64,000 bases of DNA from Peromyscus leucopus. Lineage: Eukaryota; Chordata; Mammalia; Rodentia; Cricetidae. Position 1 is the stretch's first letter; the number at the start of each line of letters is the position of its first letter. Location: the NCBI RefSeq assembly GCF_004664715.2, contig NC_051084.1:57221334-57285333 (forward strand), read 5' to 3'. Below, piece by piece: positions 1 to 11,560 of the stretch. The notes below the pieces were generated by a model. It did no database searches, was not told the DNA's origin, and worked only from the letters and a program-made list of their open reading frames with translations. The translations under genes were made by a program, and so were the position numbers.

Positions 1-14
1 TTTTTTTTTTTTTT
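1..14. repeat. poly(T) tract at window edge
   Basis: The window opens with 14 T residues. This could be the tail of a minus-strand retroposon, but no SINE or L1 body follows inside the window, so it is left as a simple T tract. Confidence 0.6.
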
Positions 15-1041
15 GTCTTGCCTTAACCCTCTATCTTAGAGGTTGGAAAAATTCAGCCTGTGGCATAACTCATCACTGTGTTTTTCCTTTGTGAATGAAA
101 TGTTAGGAGGCTGTCCCTGCTTCCTTGTTGTCTGGGGCTGTTGTGCTATATATAGCTGCAGAACTGAGTCACGACAGAAGCCACAGTGACCACAAATACT
201 AAAATGTGTAGTGTAAGTCTTTTATATGGTAAACAAATTGCCCACTCCTGCCCAAAACACTGCTTTCAAGCGTTTGTTCCTCTTCTGGCACACAGGAAGT
301 ATTGATTATAGTTGACATCAGGATAAATTAATGAAAATGTTTGCAAGCTTGGGTCAGCATGTGGTACCCAAGGGTAGAAAGAATCAATGTTTCATTACAT
401 TGGGAATCAGTCATCTTTTCAAATACACCTTCCCCCATAATCTGTCTCATCTTCATCTAGAATTCCGAATGTTTTCTCTTGACCTCCTTGTCTCATAATC
501 TCTCTTTGATGTTTCTGGTTAATACATTTTTTTGATTCCTCTGCAGTGATTTGGGTAGTTTTTGTTCATGTGTTGAAATTAAATTTCTATTGCACAGTAT
601 CAACAAGGTGGGAATGACGTGACTATGGTGCTCAGAGGATAGGCCTTTGGATATGATGGATAACACATAAGATTGTCTAACTGAGCTCCATGACTACATG
701 GCAGTGGCGAGCATGATCAAAGGAGACATCTATGTATGCTGTATGCCATCTCTTGCCTTGTGGTGCCTTGTGCCACCCCAGGACTGCCAGGTTATCACCA
801 AATACAGGCTCTTAACCTTGTTCTTCCAGAATAAAGTTCTATTATGTTACTCAGCCTCAGATATAATGTTGTGATACAAAAGGGAACTCATAAAGTCTCT
901 TATTTATCCATTTAAATGGTCAGTTCACTAATTCTCTCTTCAAATTTGAACAAACTATTAATCATCCACAACGCTTATATGAAAATTAACAGTTTTCCCA
1001 ATTCTAGAGACTAGCTGATGATTTTTAATCTACTCCATTAC
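15..1041. other. no recognisable feature
   Basis: AT-rich DNA with stop codons in all frames. I recognise no repeat, splice-flanked exon or RNA gene here. Confidence 0.6.
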
Positions 1042-1553
1042 TGTGGTGGTATTGTGTTCCCCAAAATATTGTGTACTCTAATAAATTTATCTGGGGTCAG
1101 AGAACAGACAGCCACTAAATACAAAGGGTAGAAAATGGTGGCACTCACACCTTTAATCCTAGCATTCCAGAGATAGAAATCCCTCTGGATCTCTGTGAGT
1201 TCAAGGCCACATTGGAAATAGCCAAGCATGGTGACACACACCTTTAATCCCAGAAAGACAGTCTTTAATCCCAGGGAGTGGTGGTAGAAAGCAGAAAGAT
1301 ATATAAGGCGTGAGGACCAGAGACTAGAAGATTTTGGCTGGTTAAGCATTCAGGCTTTTGAGCAGTAATTCAGCTGAGACCCATTCTGGATGAGGACTCA
1401 GAGGCCTCCAGTCTGAGGAGACAAGACCAGATGAGGATCCGGCGAGGTGAGATAGCTGTGGCTTGTTCTGTCTCTCTGATCTACCAGCATGGACCCCAAT
1501 AACTCGCCTCAGGTTTGATTTTATTAATAAGTACTTTTAAGATTCATGCTACA
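1042..1553 (+). mobile_element. solo LTR, class II ERV type, containing B1-like segments (copy A)
   Basis: The 512-bp element begins TGTGGTGG and ends GCTACA. It is flanked by a perfect 6-bp target duplication, CATTAC, at 1036-1041 and 1554-1559; this length is typical of ERVK/class II integrases. A TATA-like box (ATATATAAGG, 1299-1308) supports the plus orientation. The first half holds two stretches resembling B1 SINE sequence (CACACCTTTAATCC and TGTGAGTTCAAGGCCAC). A close relative is at 50636-51143 and a more distant one at 58663-59170. No internal region or second LTR is present, so it is a solo LTR. The family name was not assigned. Confidence 0.85.
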
Positions 1554-1587
1554 CATTACTTTGCAGAGATCCCTATTTTTCTGAAGG

Positions 1588-1806
1588 TGTATTTTTTAAT
1601 CTATCTATTTTATGGGCATAGATGTTTTTCTTTCATGTATGTCTATGCACCATGTGTACGCATGATGTCTATGGAGGATAAAGAGGGTATTTGGAAAGAC
1701 TGGATTTACAAATGGTTTTGAGCACCATGTAGGGCGCTGGGAATTGAACCTTGGTCCTCTGGGAAAGCAGCCAGTAATCTTAACCACTTAGCTATGTCTC
1801 CAGTTT
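1588..1806 (-). mobile_element. B2/B3-type SINE, diverged
   Basis: On the minus strand this reads as a tRNA-derived SINE. The plus strand ends with the inverted A-box end (TTAACCACTTAGCTATGTCT) and contains CTGGGAATTGAACC, the inverted B-box region. Confidence 0.7.
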
Positions 1807-2690
1807 CACATTTAAGTTATCCAATTGATTAGCTTCTCAGTGGGAAAAATAACCAAATAATACCTAGTTATATTTCGTATTTTTACCATGGTTCTCAGGC
1901 TACAAAAGAGTGACCTTTAAATGAGTCATACACCTGGAGGATGTCCTCAATATTGGTGAGGTAAAAATGACTGAAGAGAAATAAGGGAAGGAAGTGTCAG
2001 TCAGCTATACCTAGATGTCACAGAGCCTCTGCTAGTGTCTACATCAAAAGGAACACTGGACAAACTACCCTGGTGCCTGCTTAGTCTTCATTTGTCTTTG
2101 GAAAATCGTCCAAGTCAGTTTTCTTATTTACATACACTGAATGTTACCTCAAATCAATAATAACCAATTTCAAAATTCATCTGATATTTAATACAAATTT
2201 ATATTATTCTTCGGGGCTCTGAGATGTCCCCCAACAGACTCTTCTGATGGAATTTACAGTTTATGTGGTTAAAATAGTATTAAGCATACTATTAATAAGG
2301 ATATGCTGGAGCTGGCTGGAAAGACAGGCCCCTGAGAAGCTTCTTAAGTTAGTAGTATCTGTGATTTAATTTTGAAAAGATGAAAGATTTAAGTTGCTTA
2401 CAATTCTGATTAAGTACTCTTAGAACTTTATTTATTTATTTATGTTGCCATTTGAATGATTCAAGCTAAAATTTCTGTTTACTTATATATCTTATAAACA
2501 ACAGACTGGACATTTTCCTTAATATTTATTCTGCTGTTTACTACTTCTATTTTGAGCCTTAGAATTGTCTAATTGTACTATAGAGAACTGCTTTACAAGT
2601 TTGTGCCTTAAGTTCTCAATAATCATACTTAGCTGATGGATATCCTTAGGTGTTATTGAACAGGTGTTACTAGTTTATTTGCTATACTTT
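1807..2690. other. no recognisable feature
   Basis: AT-rich sequence with no open frame of note and no repeat that I can name. Confidence 0.5.
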
Positions 2691-2940
2691 AATGAAATAC
2701 TTGAGGCTGGGAAAACTATATAACTCACAGTTCTGATGTCTGAAAGTCTAAACAAAATAGAATTGTCTCTGGCAAAGACATCTTGGCAAATGACTTGACA
2801 GAAGCTGGAAAGAAAGGTGAACCCCCAATGACCTAATGACCTTCCACTAGACTCCACCCCTTAATAATCTTAATAATCGTGAGAGAAAGCTTCAATGTGA
2901 ATCCTTGAGGATACATTCAAGTAGTATCCAAACCACAGCA
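2691..2940 (-). mobile_element. MaLR (MLT1/MST-like) LTR, old
   Basis: Read on the minus strand the element begins TGCTGTGGTTTGGATACT at 2940, matching the conserved start of MLT1/MST LTRs. On the plus strand, CTTGAGGCTGGGAAAACTAT and the later TCCACCCCTTAATAAT also fit the antisense MaLR pattern. It is strongly diverged. Confidence 0.6.
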
Positions 2941-3777
2941 GCAAGTGGTGATATATATTTTTTTTTATTTAGAATGTTGATGAACATTCTTCTTTAAAAT
3001 AAATAAAGAATAGATTGAATGAACATTAATTAATATGAGATCAATGTATTCTGGTATTTACTTAAAAAATTAGGAGTTGTAGATCTAACTTTGAGGGTTT
3101 CTGGGGAAAAATTGTAGCCTAAAATGCGTGCAGTGGTAATGATTTCGGTAACAACTAAAGCATTCTGTTTAATCCCTTTTATTTGTTGGTATAATGGACA
3201 TGAAGTAATTATACTTGAGGGGTATAAATCAATTCACAATATTTTACAAATTACACTTGAAGTCAAGCTGAGTTGCTATCACAGATGAGAATTTGCAAAG
3301 GCTAAAACCCAAAGAAAAATTTTTTAAAAAAAATATGAAAATGTAGTCTATGAATAGAGAGTAATTTGGAAATCTCTACTTTGAAATATATTGGTATCTC
3401 AAAGGTGAAGTACATATAAGTCTGTGTAGCCACTCTCCTGATTTATACAGACAGCTCTGTTAGTGTGAACCTACAGTCTACAATTTCTTTTGTGTGCTAT
3501 CAATAAACTTTGTTTTTGTGAAAATCAGGGAAGTTTCATTGTCCTGAAATCCCAAAAACACCACAAGGCCAGCCCTGTTCTTGGGTAGTATGTTTAGTTG
3601 TCTATGTCAAGGAGAATAGGACAGTTTCTTGTCACTCATTAAGGAGGGTGACACTATCTCCTCTCTTCAGTGGTTGCAGGTATGTTGAAAAGATAAAGTT
3701 GTGTGTACTAGGTTTTAAGAAATGTTGTTTATAAACACAGACAAGGACTTGAAACTTGGTCCCAGGATTTCTGTGTG
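2941..3777. other. no recognisable feature
   Basis: AT-rich single-copy-looking DNA with no gene or repeat that I can support. Confidence 0.5.
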
Positions 3778-3811
3778 TTGTTTGTTTGTTTGGTTGGTTG
3801 GTTGGTTGGTG
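3778..3811 (+). repeat. (TTTG)n/(TTGG)n simple repeat
   Basis: Three to four TTTG units pass into about five TTGG units. Confidence 0.9.
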
Positions 3812-3837
3812 ATGGGGGAATAGGAAGTTAAAAAACA

Positions 3838-3896
3838 GAAATAGGATTGATTTGCATTTCCCTGATGATTAGGGATGTTGAGCAATTCCTTAAATA
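3838..3896 (-). mobile_element. old L1 ORF2 3' fragment
   Basis: The plus strand reads TTTGCATTTCCCTGATGATT followed by GGGATGTTGAGC. This is the antisense of the conserved L1 ORF2 C-terminal region. Confidence 0.6.
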
Positions 3897-4619
3897 GGAG
3901 ACCATGGTAAATGAAGACCACATGAGAATAGGAAGAAGCAAAGTGCTAGAGAGGCCCACAGAAATCCACAAAGATACCCCACAATAGACTGCTGGCAATG
4001 GTCAAGAGACAGCCTGAACTGACCTACTCTTGTGATGGGATGACCAAACACCCTAATTGTCGTGCTAGAAACCCCATCCAAGGACTGAGGGATCTGGATG
4101 CAGAGATCCACGGCTAGGCCCCGGGTGGAGCTTCTGGAGTCTAATTAGCGAGAAAGAGGAGGGTTTATATGAGCAAGAATTGTTGAAACCAAGGTTGGAT
4201 AAAACATAGGGACAAATAGCCAAACGAATGGAAACACATGAACTGTGAACCAATGGCTGAGGGGCCCCCAACTGGATCAGGCCCTCTGAATGGTTGAGAC
4301 AGTTGATTGGCTTGATCTGTTTGGGAGGCATCCAGGCAGTGGGACAGGGTTCTGTGCTCATTGCATGAGTTGGCTGTTTGAAACCTGGGGCTTATGCAGG
4401 GTTGCTTGGCTTGGCCTGGGAGGAGGGGACTGGACCTGCCTGGACTGAGTCTACCAGGTTGATCTCAGTCCTTGGGGAAGGCTTTGCCCTGGAGGAGGTG
4501 GAAATGGGGGGTGGACTGGGGGGAAGGAGAGGGGGGGCGGGAGGGGAGAGAACAAGGGAATCCGTGGCTGATATGTAGAACTGAATTGTATTGTAAAATA
4601 AAATAAAATTTTAAAAAAA
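3897..4619 (+). mobile_element. 5'-truncated L1, 3' UTR (cricetid type)
   Basis: This stretch is homologous to the minus-strand copies at 38451-39272 and 43655-43933. Shared blocks include AATAGGAAGAAGCAAAG, TTTGGAACCTGGGGCTTATG-like sequence, and the G-rich tract before the end (4505-4545). It ends in AAATAAAATAAAATTTTAAAAAAAG, given here as positions 4594-4619, which is the L1 tail. The 5' truncation point is estimated from where homology to the other copies begins. No clear target duplication was seen. Confidence 0.8.
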
Positions 4620-5596
4620 GAAAATTATCATAAACATAAGTTGTATCTTTAAACATTAATGAGTTCAAACACAAAATTGAATGGGCTCCTCATAGTTGTA
4701 GGTGGACAGAATCATACTTCTCTTTTAATATAAAATATAAGGAGGAGTAGATCGGAATGGAGTGTTCGGGATTTTGGAGAAATGGAGGGAAAGGAAATTG
4801 CAGTCAGGATGTTTATGAGAGAATTGAATAAATATTGCAGAATGTATATGGAGTTCTAAGTCCTATACATAAATGCTAAAAAAACAAACAGAAATAGGAC
4901 CATATATACCTATGTATTTTCAACCATGTCAAGGAGTGCAATGGTAGTCACTCAGGAGCTGCTACATGTGAACACATGTATGCTTACAAGATACATCCAA
5001 GAATTTTATTAACAGAACAAAATCCATAAAATAAATGGGCTCCATTGTGAGAGCAATGCCTTGCATACAGTGTAAGCAACTCCATTAGACATTTAGTCAT
5101 AATAATAGGTATATGCTCTCAGAATTTAGTGCAGCAAAGTACTTCTTACCAAAGTCTGCAGGCAGTCAGCCTTCTTCCTGAGATTAGATACATGAATGTA
5201 TCCTCTGTAGTTATAACTTGAATATAGACTGCACATGGAAGACAGGAAAGAGACCTAGGCCATTTCAATATCTGCTTGCTGCAAAGAGAATCTCCCTTAT
5301 TATGTTTCACTTTTATTTAGTTTAAGATTTAGAACAAGATAGCCAAGAATTAGAAGTCATTGATTGGACCTTAACTTTGTAACCATCTACTGAACATATA
5401 GAAATCTAATGCAAATAGATCATTTGGTTACCCTAACAACTCTGACATACTGAATGGATGCTGGTGCTTTGGTTGGGATATTTGCCTCTCCCAAATTTCC
5501 TGTTGAAGTAGTCTGCATGTGGTAGTGTGGGGAGATCGAACAGTGTGTCATGCATTCTAAGAATCTCAAGAGAACTTATTTGTCCTATTGTCATGT
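4620..5596. other. no recognisable feature
   Basis: No gene or nameable repeat was seen in this AT-rich stretch. Confidence 0.5.
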
Positions 5597-6055
5597 GTGA
5601 TGGTCAGTCATCATTGCCAAATTGACACGGCATGGAAAGAAGCTCCAGGGTGTGCCTTTAAGGATGTTTTCAGAAAGATTTAAAGGAGGAGGGAAGACCT
5701 ACCCTGAATATAGCTGGCACTCTCCCATGAGCTGGGATTTCAACCTGAAGTTAAACTCTGGCTTGCTGCAGAGTGAGTGAGAGCCATTGTGCCTTCCTAT
5801 CAGAAGGGACTTGTCTACCCTTTTTAAACCCACAAGCCAAGTTAATTTTGTCTTCCTTTCAGTTGCTTCTGTCAAATACTTTGCTACAGCATTGGCAGCG
5901 GCAATGAGTACATGGGAGAAGGCATGGGGCGTGAGAAATAAGCCATCACCAGGCACTGAAAACTGGCTCCTTGGACTTCTCAGCCTCTGGAGCTATTAGC
6001 AATAAATTTCTGTTGTTTACAAATTGCCCAGTCTATTAGAGCTGTGAAAATAAGT
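5597..6055 (+). mobile_element. ERVL/MaLR-type LTR, old
   Basis: It begins TGTGATGGTCAGTCATCATTG, the start shared by MLT2-like LTRs, and carries GGGAAGACCTACCCTGAAT. It ends with CAATAAATTTCTGTTGTTTA and then a CCCAGTCT block, which is the polyadenylation-signal region of MLT1-like LTRs. The mixed character means the exact family is uncertain. Confidence 0.55.
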
Positions 6056-6392
6056 GAATATAATGAGGAAGTAAAGGAACTTATGTATGCAATAGGAAAC
6101 TACTAGAAAAAGACCTATAAATGGATAGACTGTGTTGCTAATGAAAGAAATAGCAGGCCATTTTCTAGAATGAAGCCAGAGGAATCGTGCCCCTGTGTTA
6201 CAGTTGAGCAGCCATACTGTAGTCGTCTCTATAATAAAAAGACAGTTTAGCTCGGCATAGTTCTTGTGCTGATAAATCGTTCAGCCTGACCTGATTTTTT
6301 TTAATGTTTGCTCTGCTTCAAGTACTAAGCACCAGAAATTATATTTCTGAGAGCTTCATGCACATAAGATTTGCCTTGATAACATTAGCTTT

Positions 6393-6430
6393 TTCATGAT
6401 GAAGACAAGGAGGCCTGTCTTCATCATGAA
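6393..6430. repeat. perfect inverted repeat (15-bp stem, 8-nt loop)
   Basis: The left arm TTCATGATGAAGACA (6393-6407) is the exact reverse complement of the right arm TGTCTTCATCATGAA (6416-6430). The loop is AGGAGGCC. It is not inside any repeat that I recognise, and its function is unknown. Confidence 0.9.
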
Positions 6431-6479
6431 TTTATTTGGATCTGTGGCTTTTTTGAGCCCATTTCTGTTTTTCTAATAC

Positions 6480-6530
6480 ATGCCACAGTGCCTGGACCAT
6501 AGTATTTAATAAATATTTGCTGAGTTGAAA
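6480..6530 (+). mobile_element. L2 LINE 3' end, ancient
   Basis: CACAGTGCCTGGACCATAGT followed by TTAATAAATATTTGCTGA matches the conserved mammalian L2 3' terminus. Confidence 0.5.
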
Positions 6531-7283
6531 TGGAACAAATTATTTAATATTATATCAAATTTGCATAGCTTTCCCTTTCCCTATATTGATAGAAATGCTA
6601 TGCAAAATAAATGAACAGATACAAAGAGTATAAAGTATGATTTAAAAGTGTATAGTTGTCTTGTTCAGTGTACACATTGTACATACTGCTGTGTGTTCTT
6701 GTAATTTTAAATGTTCTTCCTATGTTCTTTCAAGAGAGAAGTAAGTTGTTTTGCCACAGAAAATACAAAATGATTCAGTGTTCACAGGACAAATTCATAA
6801 TTCAGGGTCTTATTTTCAAACTACCTTTCAACAACACCTACGCCACCCAGAATAACAATGTGCTAAGCTGAGGTGCTGCAAAGAATTTCAATGTAAGAGG
6901 GAAATGATTTTCATAATTACTGATAAGTTCTTAATTTGTTCTGCTAAATGGTAGATCTACTGCAGTTGGTGAAAGAAGTGATTATTGTGCATTGATAGTA
7001 AAGTTTTCGAAAAGGAAGCTTCCATTTGCCTTGAAACACTAGAGGGTAATCATTTAATTTTAAGGACACAAATGATTAATTAGTGGAGGTTATTCAATGC
7101 TCTAAAGAGAATTGTCATATTGCTTGATAGTTCAAAATGTGTTGTGAAGTCATATTCTACAATTGTGGGTAGACAAAACTGTATTTGGGGGACAGTGGGG
7201 ACTCCAACCCAGGCTTTGTGTATGCTAGGCATGTGCTTTTCATCTTACCGGCAGCTTCCATATTCCCAGACTGGAAATAGTAT

Positions 7284-7626
7284 TTGTTTCAAATATTTAT
7301 TATTTTTTTATTTGTGTGTGTGTGTGTGTTTATGTATGTATGGGTAAGTGTGCTTGTGTGTGTGTGTGTATGTGTGTGTGCACGCACTAAGAGAACAGAA
7401 GAAAACATTAGGTGTGCTTTTCTACCGCCTTCTATGTATTTATTTGAGGTAGATTGTTGGAAATAAAGTTCATGTTCTGTTGGATAGGTTGAATGCTGTA
7501 ATTTCCAGGGATCTTCCAATCTCCACCATCTTCCTCAGATGTAGTTACAGGTATTTGCTGGCCGTGCATCTTCTACATGAATGCTCATCAAGTGCTCTTA
7601 AATACTGAGCCATCTCTCCAGCCCTT
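7284..7626 (-). mobile_element. B4/B3-type SINE with TG-rich expansion
   Basis: It ends in AAATACTGAGCCATCTCTCC followed by AGCCC, the inverted start of a tRNA-derived rodent SINE. The upstream part holds GT-rich tracts (7313-7381), as is common at the tail side of these SINEs. The internal part is diverged. Confidence 0.55.
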
Positions 7627-7740
7627 ACCAATGCATAAATCAGTTGAAACTATAATTAAATTTGTCAAAAATATCAACAAGAAATAAGATTATGCTGTGT
7701 TAGATTTTTTAGTATATCCTAAGTACTATCACTAATTATG

Positions 7741-7749
7741 TATTAAAGG

Positions 7750-7802
<53 letters not shown>

Positions 7803-7868
7803 GGTGGCCAGTGCCTGGGACATTGTTTGTTAGACAAATGTTCTACCAATGAACTACATAGCCAGCCA
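7741..7868 (-). mobile_element. (TG)n tract plus SINE remnant
   Basis: A TG run of about 24 units (7753-7799) is followed by GTTCTACCAATGAACTACAT and AGCCAGCC. This resembles the inverted tRNA-like head of an ID/B4-type SINE. Confidence 0.55.
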
Positions 7869-8364
7869 TGAAGAAACTATTTGTTAAAAGAGTGCAATGA
7901 ACATTTGCATTAATTTTGTTTGGTTGAGTGGTTGGGTGGTTGGTTGGTTGGATTTTTGTTGTTGTTGTTGTCTGGTTTATATCATTGTCACCATTCCCCC
8001 TGAGCTGCTCTCTCCCTTTCAGGTTACTTAGAAATAGAAGCTACTGTATTTGCTTCTGCTGTTAAGTAATTGATGATTCACTGATACTTCAACCCAACAT
8101 CACTGGAGAATAAAGTACTTTTAGTAATGGAAGTTCTAGTGAAAGGAATGCCTCCTTTAGAACCACTGTAAACCCTGCACATGAAGCTGAGATTTTTTTC
8201 CAGGATTTATTCAGCCTCCATGTATCTTTGTCGTGCACCCAGGCCGCATGACTCGATGTCACTGCCTCTGCCCTCTCTGACTTTCCACCACATAGCAACA
8301 TCTCTTGTCATGATAGGGTGTCAGCAGTATCCCTTGCTTCTCCTCACTGGATGCCAGGAGCACC
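7869..8364. other. no recognisable feature
   Basis: There is a short TTGG/TTG-rich patch at about 7920-7970. Otherwise I see no gene or nameable repeat. Confidence 0.5.
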
Positions 8365-8874
8365 TGTTGTGGGGATTTAGTAAGGCAACTCCACATACTT
8401 AAAAAGGAAGTTTATTTTGGGGAGTAATTTACAGCTAGTAAAGCGGTTGGTTATAGGATCCAGGAGAGGTAAGGTGCAGTCCAGTGGGGTTCTCTAGAGA
8501 ACTCTGCTCAGTCTACATCCAGCATCCAGGATCACCAGGAACCATGAGAGCCAGCACATCCAGATCTTGGATTTTTTTTTTTTTCTTCTTCTTCTTGTTT
8601 TTTCCAGATGGCTTCTCTGTGTAGCTTTGCACCTTTCCTGGATCTCGCTCTGTAGACCAGGCTGGCCTCGAACTCACAAAGATCCGCCTACCTCTGCCTC
8701 CCAAGAGTGCTGAGATTAAAGGAATGCGCCACCACCACCCAGCCAGATCTTGGATCTTAAGGGCTCCACTCTCGGCCCCACCTCAGGGGCAAGTCATTGG
8801 TAAGCATGACTGTTACCAAAAGCCTCACTGGGGTTAGTACTTCCAGGTCAAAGCTGGAACAGCTACCCACTACA
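8365..8874 (-). mobile_element. solo LTR interrupted by a B1
   Basis: Plus-strand ends are TGTTGTGGG and CCCACTACA, which form an imperfect terminal inverted repeat. Flanking 6-mers AGCACC (8359-8364) and GGCACC (8875-8880) match at 5 of 6 positions, as in an old target duplication. Minus orientation is inferred from an AATAAA on that strand at 8411-8416. A B1 lies inside at 8573-8744; without it the LTR is about 330 bp. The family was not assigned. Confidence 0.65.
8573..8744 (-). mobile_element. B1 SINE with target duplication
   Basis: A poly(T)/CTT tract is followed by an inverted B1 (TTCTCTGTGTAGCTTTGCAC through GCCACCACCACCCAGCC). The 11-bp duplication AGATCTTGGAT flanks it at 8562-8572 and 8745-8755. 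It inserted into an existing LTR. Confidence 0.9.
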
Positions 8875-9440
8875 GGCACCCCCAGATATCTTGGGCATTA
8901 TCACCAAAAATGAATCCAAATATTAGAAAATTCACTTCTATATTGAAAGGAACAAAATTATTCCTTGTCAAGAACAACTGAAATAGAACTTACTGAAAAA
9001 ATGAAGGGTTTTTTGGCCCTAACTTAAATCTACTGCCTAAAACCTATGAGATAGGATCTGTAGATATTGTGGTTTGTTTGTAAAGTACATTTTTCAAAGT
9101 GTATCTGAAACGTTAAATTTTTACATTATTATTCAAGAGAACTGACAGCTTCTAGCTTTTAAAATTCTGCTAATTACATGGAAAATAAAGTAGCCAAATA
9201 TGCAAAGTTAATTTATTTCAGAGCCCTTATTGCTCCTGTGGGTCATTCGGTACTGTTTCCCAAGTAAGTGAATAGATGCTCCATAAAACCAGAGGTTCCT
9301 TCAGTATGTTTAATTCTAATGCTAAACCTGGCATGAATCCTTGTTACGCTGAGATTTGGCGAAAATGATGTCCTGTACTTAACAAGGTGAGAACTGATGT
9401 CACTGGACAAACCATCAAACCATCCTTTCTTAGAAGATCA
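8875..9440. other. no recognisable feature
   Basis: No gene or named repeat was seen. Confidence 0.5.
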
Positions 9441-9446
9441 AGGGAT

Positions 9447-9448
<2 letters not shown>

Positions 9449-9498
<50 letters not shown>
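9449..9498 (+). repeat. (TG)n microsatellite
   Basis: Uninterrupted TG dinucleotides, about 25 units, followed by a TTTTG-type run. Confidence 0.95.
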
Positions 9499-9499
<1 letters not shown>

Positions 9500-9537
9500 T
9501 TTTGTTTTGTTTTGTTTTTCTAAATTAGTGAAAGAAA

Positions 9538-9662
9538 TTGGGCTAGAAAGAATACTCACCTGGTAAAGGGTTTGCCACACAAGATACTGACAACCTGTGT
9601 TTGATCCCCAGAATCCAGGTAAAGTAGAATGAAGGAGCTAGCTTCACAATTTTACACACACC

Positions 9663-9719
<57 letters not shown>

Positions 9720-9755
9720 ATTTACATACATTATAATAAAATAACATTTAAAACT
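9538..9755 (+). mobile_element. B2/B3-type SINE with (CA)n
   Basis: A diverged tRNA-like head (GGGCTAGAAAGAATACTCAC) is followed by TTTGATCCCCAGAATCCAGG, the B-box region. A (CA)n run (9667-9718) and an AATAAAATAA tail follow. Confidence 0.65.
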
Positions 9756-9799
9756 TTGATCAATAAGTAACAACCACAGTGGTGAGAACTTAAGAGTCA

Positions 9800-10110
9800 T
9801 GTATTCATCCACTCAGTCATTTGAATCAGTTACTGCTGACTAATGCATTCATGACTTCATTTATTTGACCACCATCCACTGGGTCCCAACACTGCATTGA
9901 CACTTTATTGGTAAAACAGAGTGAATAAAGTAGCAGATGTGTAATATCGAGACTGAAATAGATATGTAACCACAAAATCAAATGAAGTCTATGTTCTCAT
10001 TAGCAAGAGGCTATAACTTAGCCAACCAGCTATAGAAGCTTAATTAGCAACTTATCTATTCAGCAAAGGAAATAGTAAGCTGTCTAGGAAATATAATTTA
10101 ATGTGTAATG
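9800..10110 (+). mobile_element. ancient mammalian repeat (L2/MIR-like), degraded
   Basis: Phrases such as TTCATTTATTTGACCACC and AAAACAGAGTGAATAAAG recall the ancient 'cactg...aacaagacag' class of mammalian repeats. It is too decayed for a firm family. Confidence 0.3.
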
Positions 10111-10810
10111 TGTGCTCTGATCACAGTTAATGCCATAGGGAAAATTAACAGTGTTCTAAACATATTTCCTATATTCTTACTATTACAGAGAAGAAACTTT
10201 TTGGAATTTAATTAAATCAAAGTAATATTTCAATTTCAGACATACAAAGATATTAAAATGTAGAGTTCCATATCTTGCATTAATTTGAAATAAAATTATT
10301 ATGATGAAGTCTAGAATATTTTTGTATAAGACTAGAACATATTTTAAAAAATAATTTGGAGACTCCTCAGTTCTCACTTGAACAGTGACATGATTCTCTC
10401 TCATTGTGTGGGCCTTGCCCTCCCTACTGGCTTTTCCTGCTTCACCAAGGAAGAGCTTCTAAAAAGTAAACAAACTCCTTCAAACCCCAGTAATTTTACA
10501 GCCATCTTCTCAGAGCTGCATCCTCTGCCTTACTCTTTACAACGCTTCTCATGGTCAACGGCTGACGTCTTCAAATACAGAAAGCATTCAACACTCATGC
10601 CTCTCCCCTTGTTTTTCTATCATGGAAAATAAGAACTAGCAGGGCCCCTAATCCTGTCTGCTTATTGAATGATTTACTTGCAGTAACATTTCTAATATTC
10701 TTTGAGCCATAATTTTACTTTTTAGTTCTTTTACCTCTACCTCCATCTCAAACCCATGACTACCTTTGTATGGTGTAAGTGAACCAAAAAGAATTTAGGA
10801 GTTTGATTTG
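10111..10810. other. no recognisable feature
   Basis: AT-rich; no gene or repeat could be supported. Confidence 0.5.
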
Positions 10811-10814
10811 TTGA

Positions 10815-11560
10815 TAATATTTTATGTGCTAGTCACTGCAGTGAACACTGAGAATACAAACAAAGACAGATCCTTCAGAAGTCTCCTTTAGTGATGAAAA
10901 CTGAACACTGAGGAACACCTGACAATAGATCAGCAAGGGGACATATAGGGACCTATAGAGAGGGGAAGCCATACTGGTTGGAAATCCAGGGAAGGTTTCC
11001 CAGATGAGATGATGCCTGCATTGCTTCCTGAAGGTACTAGCCTACCAGTTGCTGGGAGATGAGGAGGATGAGGGAGGAGAAAGTGTCCACAACAGAATGC
11101 ACAGCATAGTAATGGTAAAGAGGGTGGAGTTCAAATGTTTTCTGAGGACACATTTAGTCCAGGCTGAGAGGACCAGGTTGTAGACAACCCTAAGAATTAA
11201 AAATAGTAAGGATCTTATGAGGCAAGTCTATATTTGCCTCACTAGGGAGTTTAACTTCTTCCTAAAGGTGATGGGAAACCATAAAATTTGTTTAAGCCAG
11301 AGAAATATATAAAGGTACACACAAAAACCAAAAACAGTCTTAGGTGATGGTAGGGAAAGTGGTCAAGAAGGATCAAGGCTACGGTTAAGAAACTGTTCCA
11401 GGCTCCTACAGGAATCCAGACTAGACAGTAAAAGGAGTAGACAGTAGAGGTGGTACAGAGGTGGGGACCAGTTAGAAAGGCACCTATGACCTAAAATTAA
11501 GAGAATTTGCTGACTGACTAGACAAAAGATTATGATATTTATGTGATTAGTCCAGGGATT
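10815..11560 (+). mobile_element. ancient mammalian repeat (L2-like), long degraded copy
   Basis: The order of diverged phrases fits a widespread old mammalian repeat: GTGCTAGTCACTGCAGTGAA, then GGAAGGTTTCCCAGATGAGA, then AGTTTAACTTCTTCCTAAAG and ATGGGAAACCATAAAATTTG. The family assignment is tentative. Confidence 0.4.

Larger units (their letters stand above)
6056..7283. other. mostly unassigned DNA
   Basis: Only two things stand out in this stretch: a perfect hairpin at 6393-6430 and an L2-like 3' end near 6480-6530, both listed separately. No gene was seen. Confidence 0.5.
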
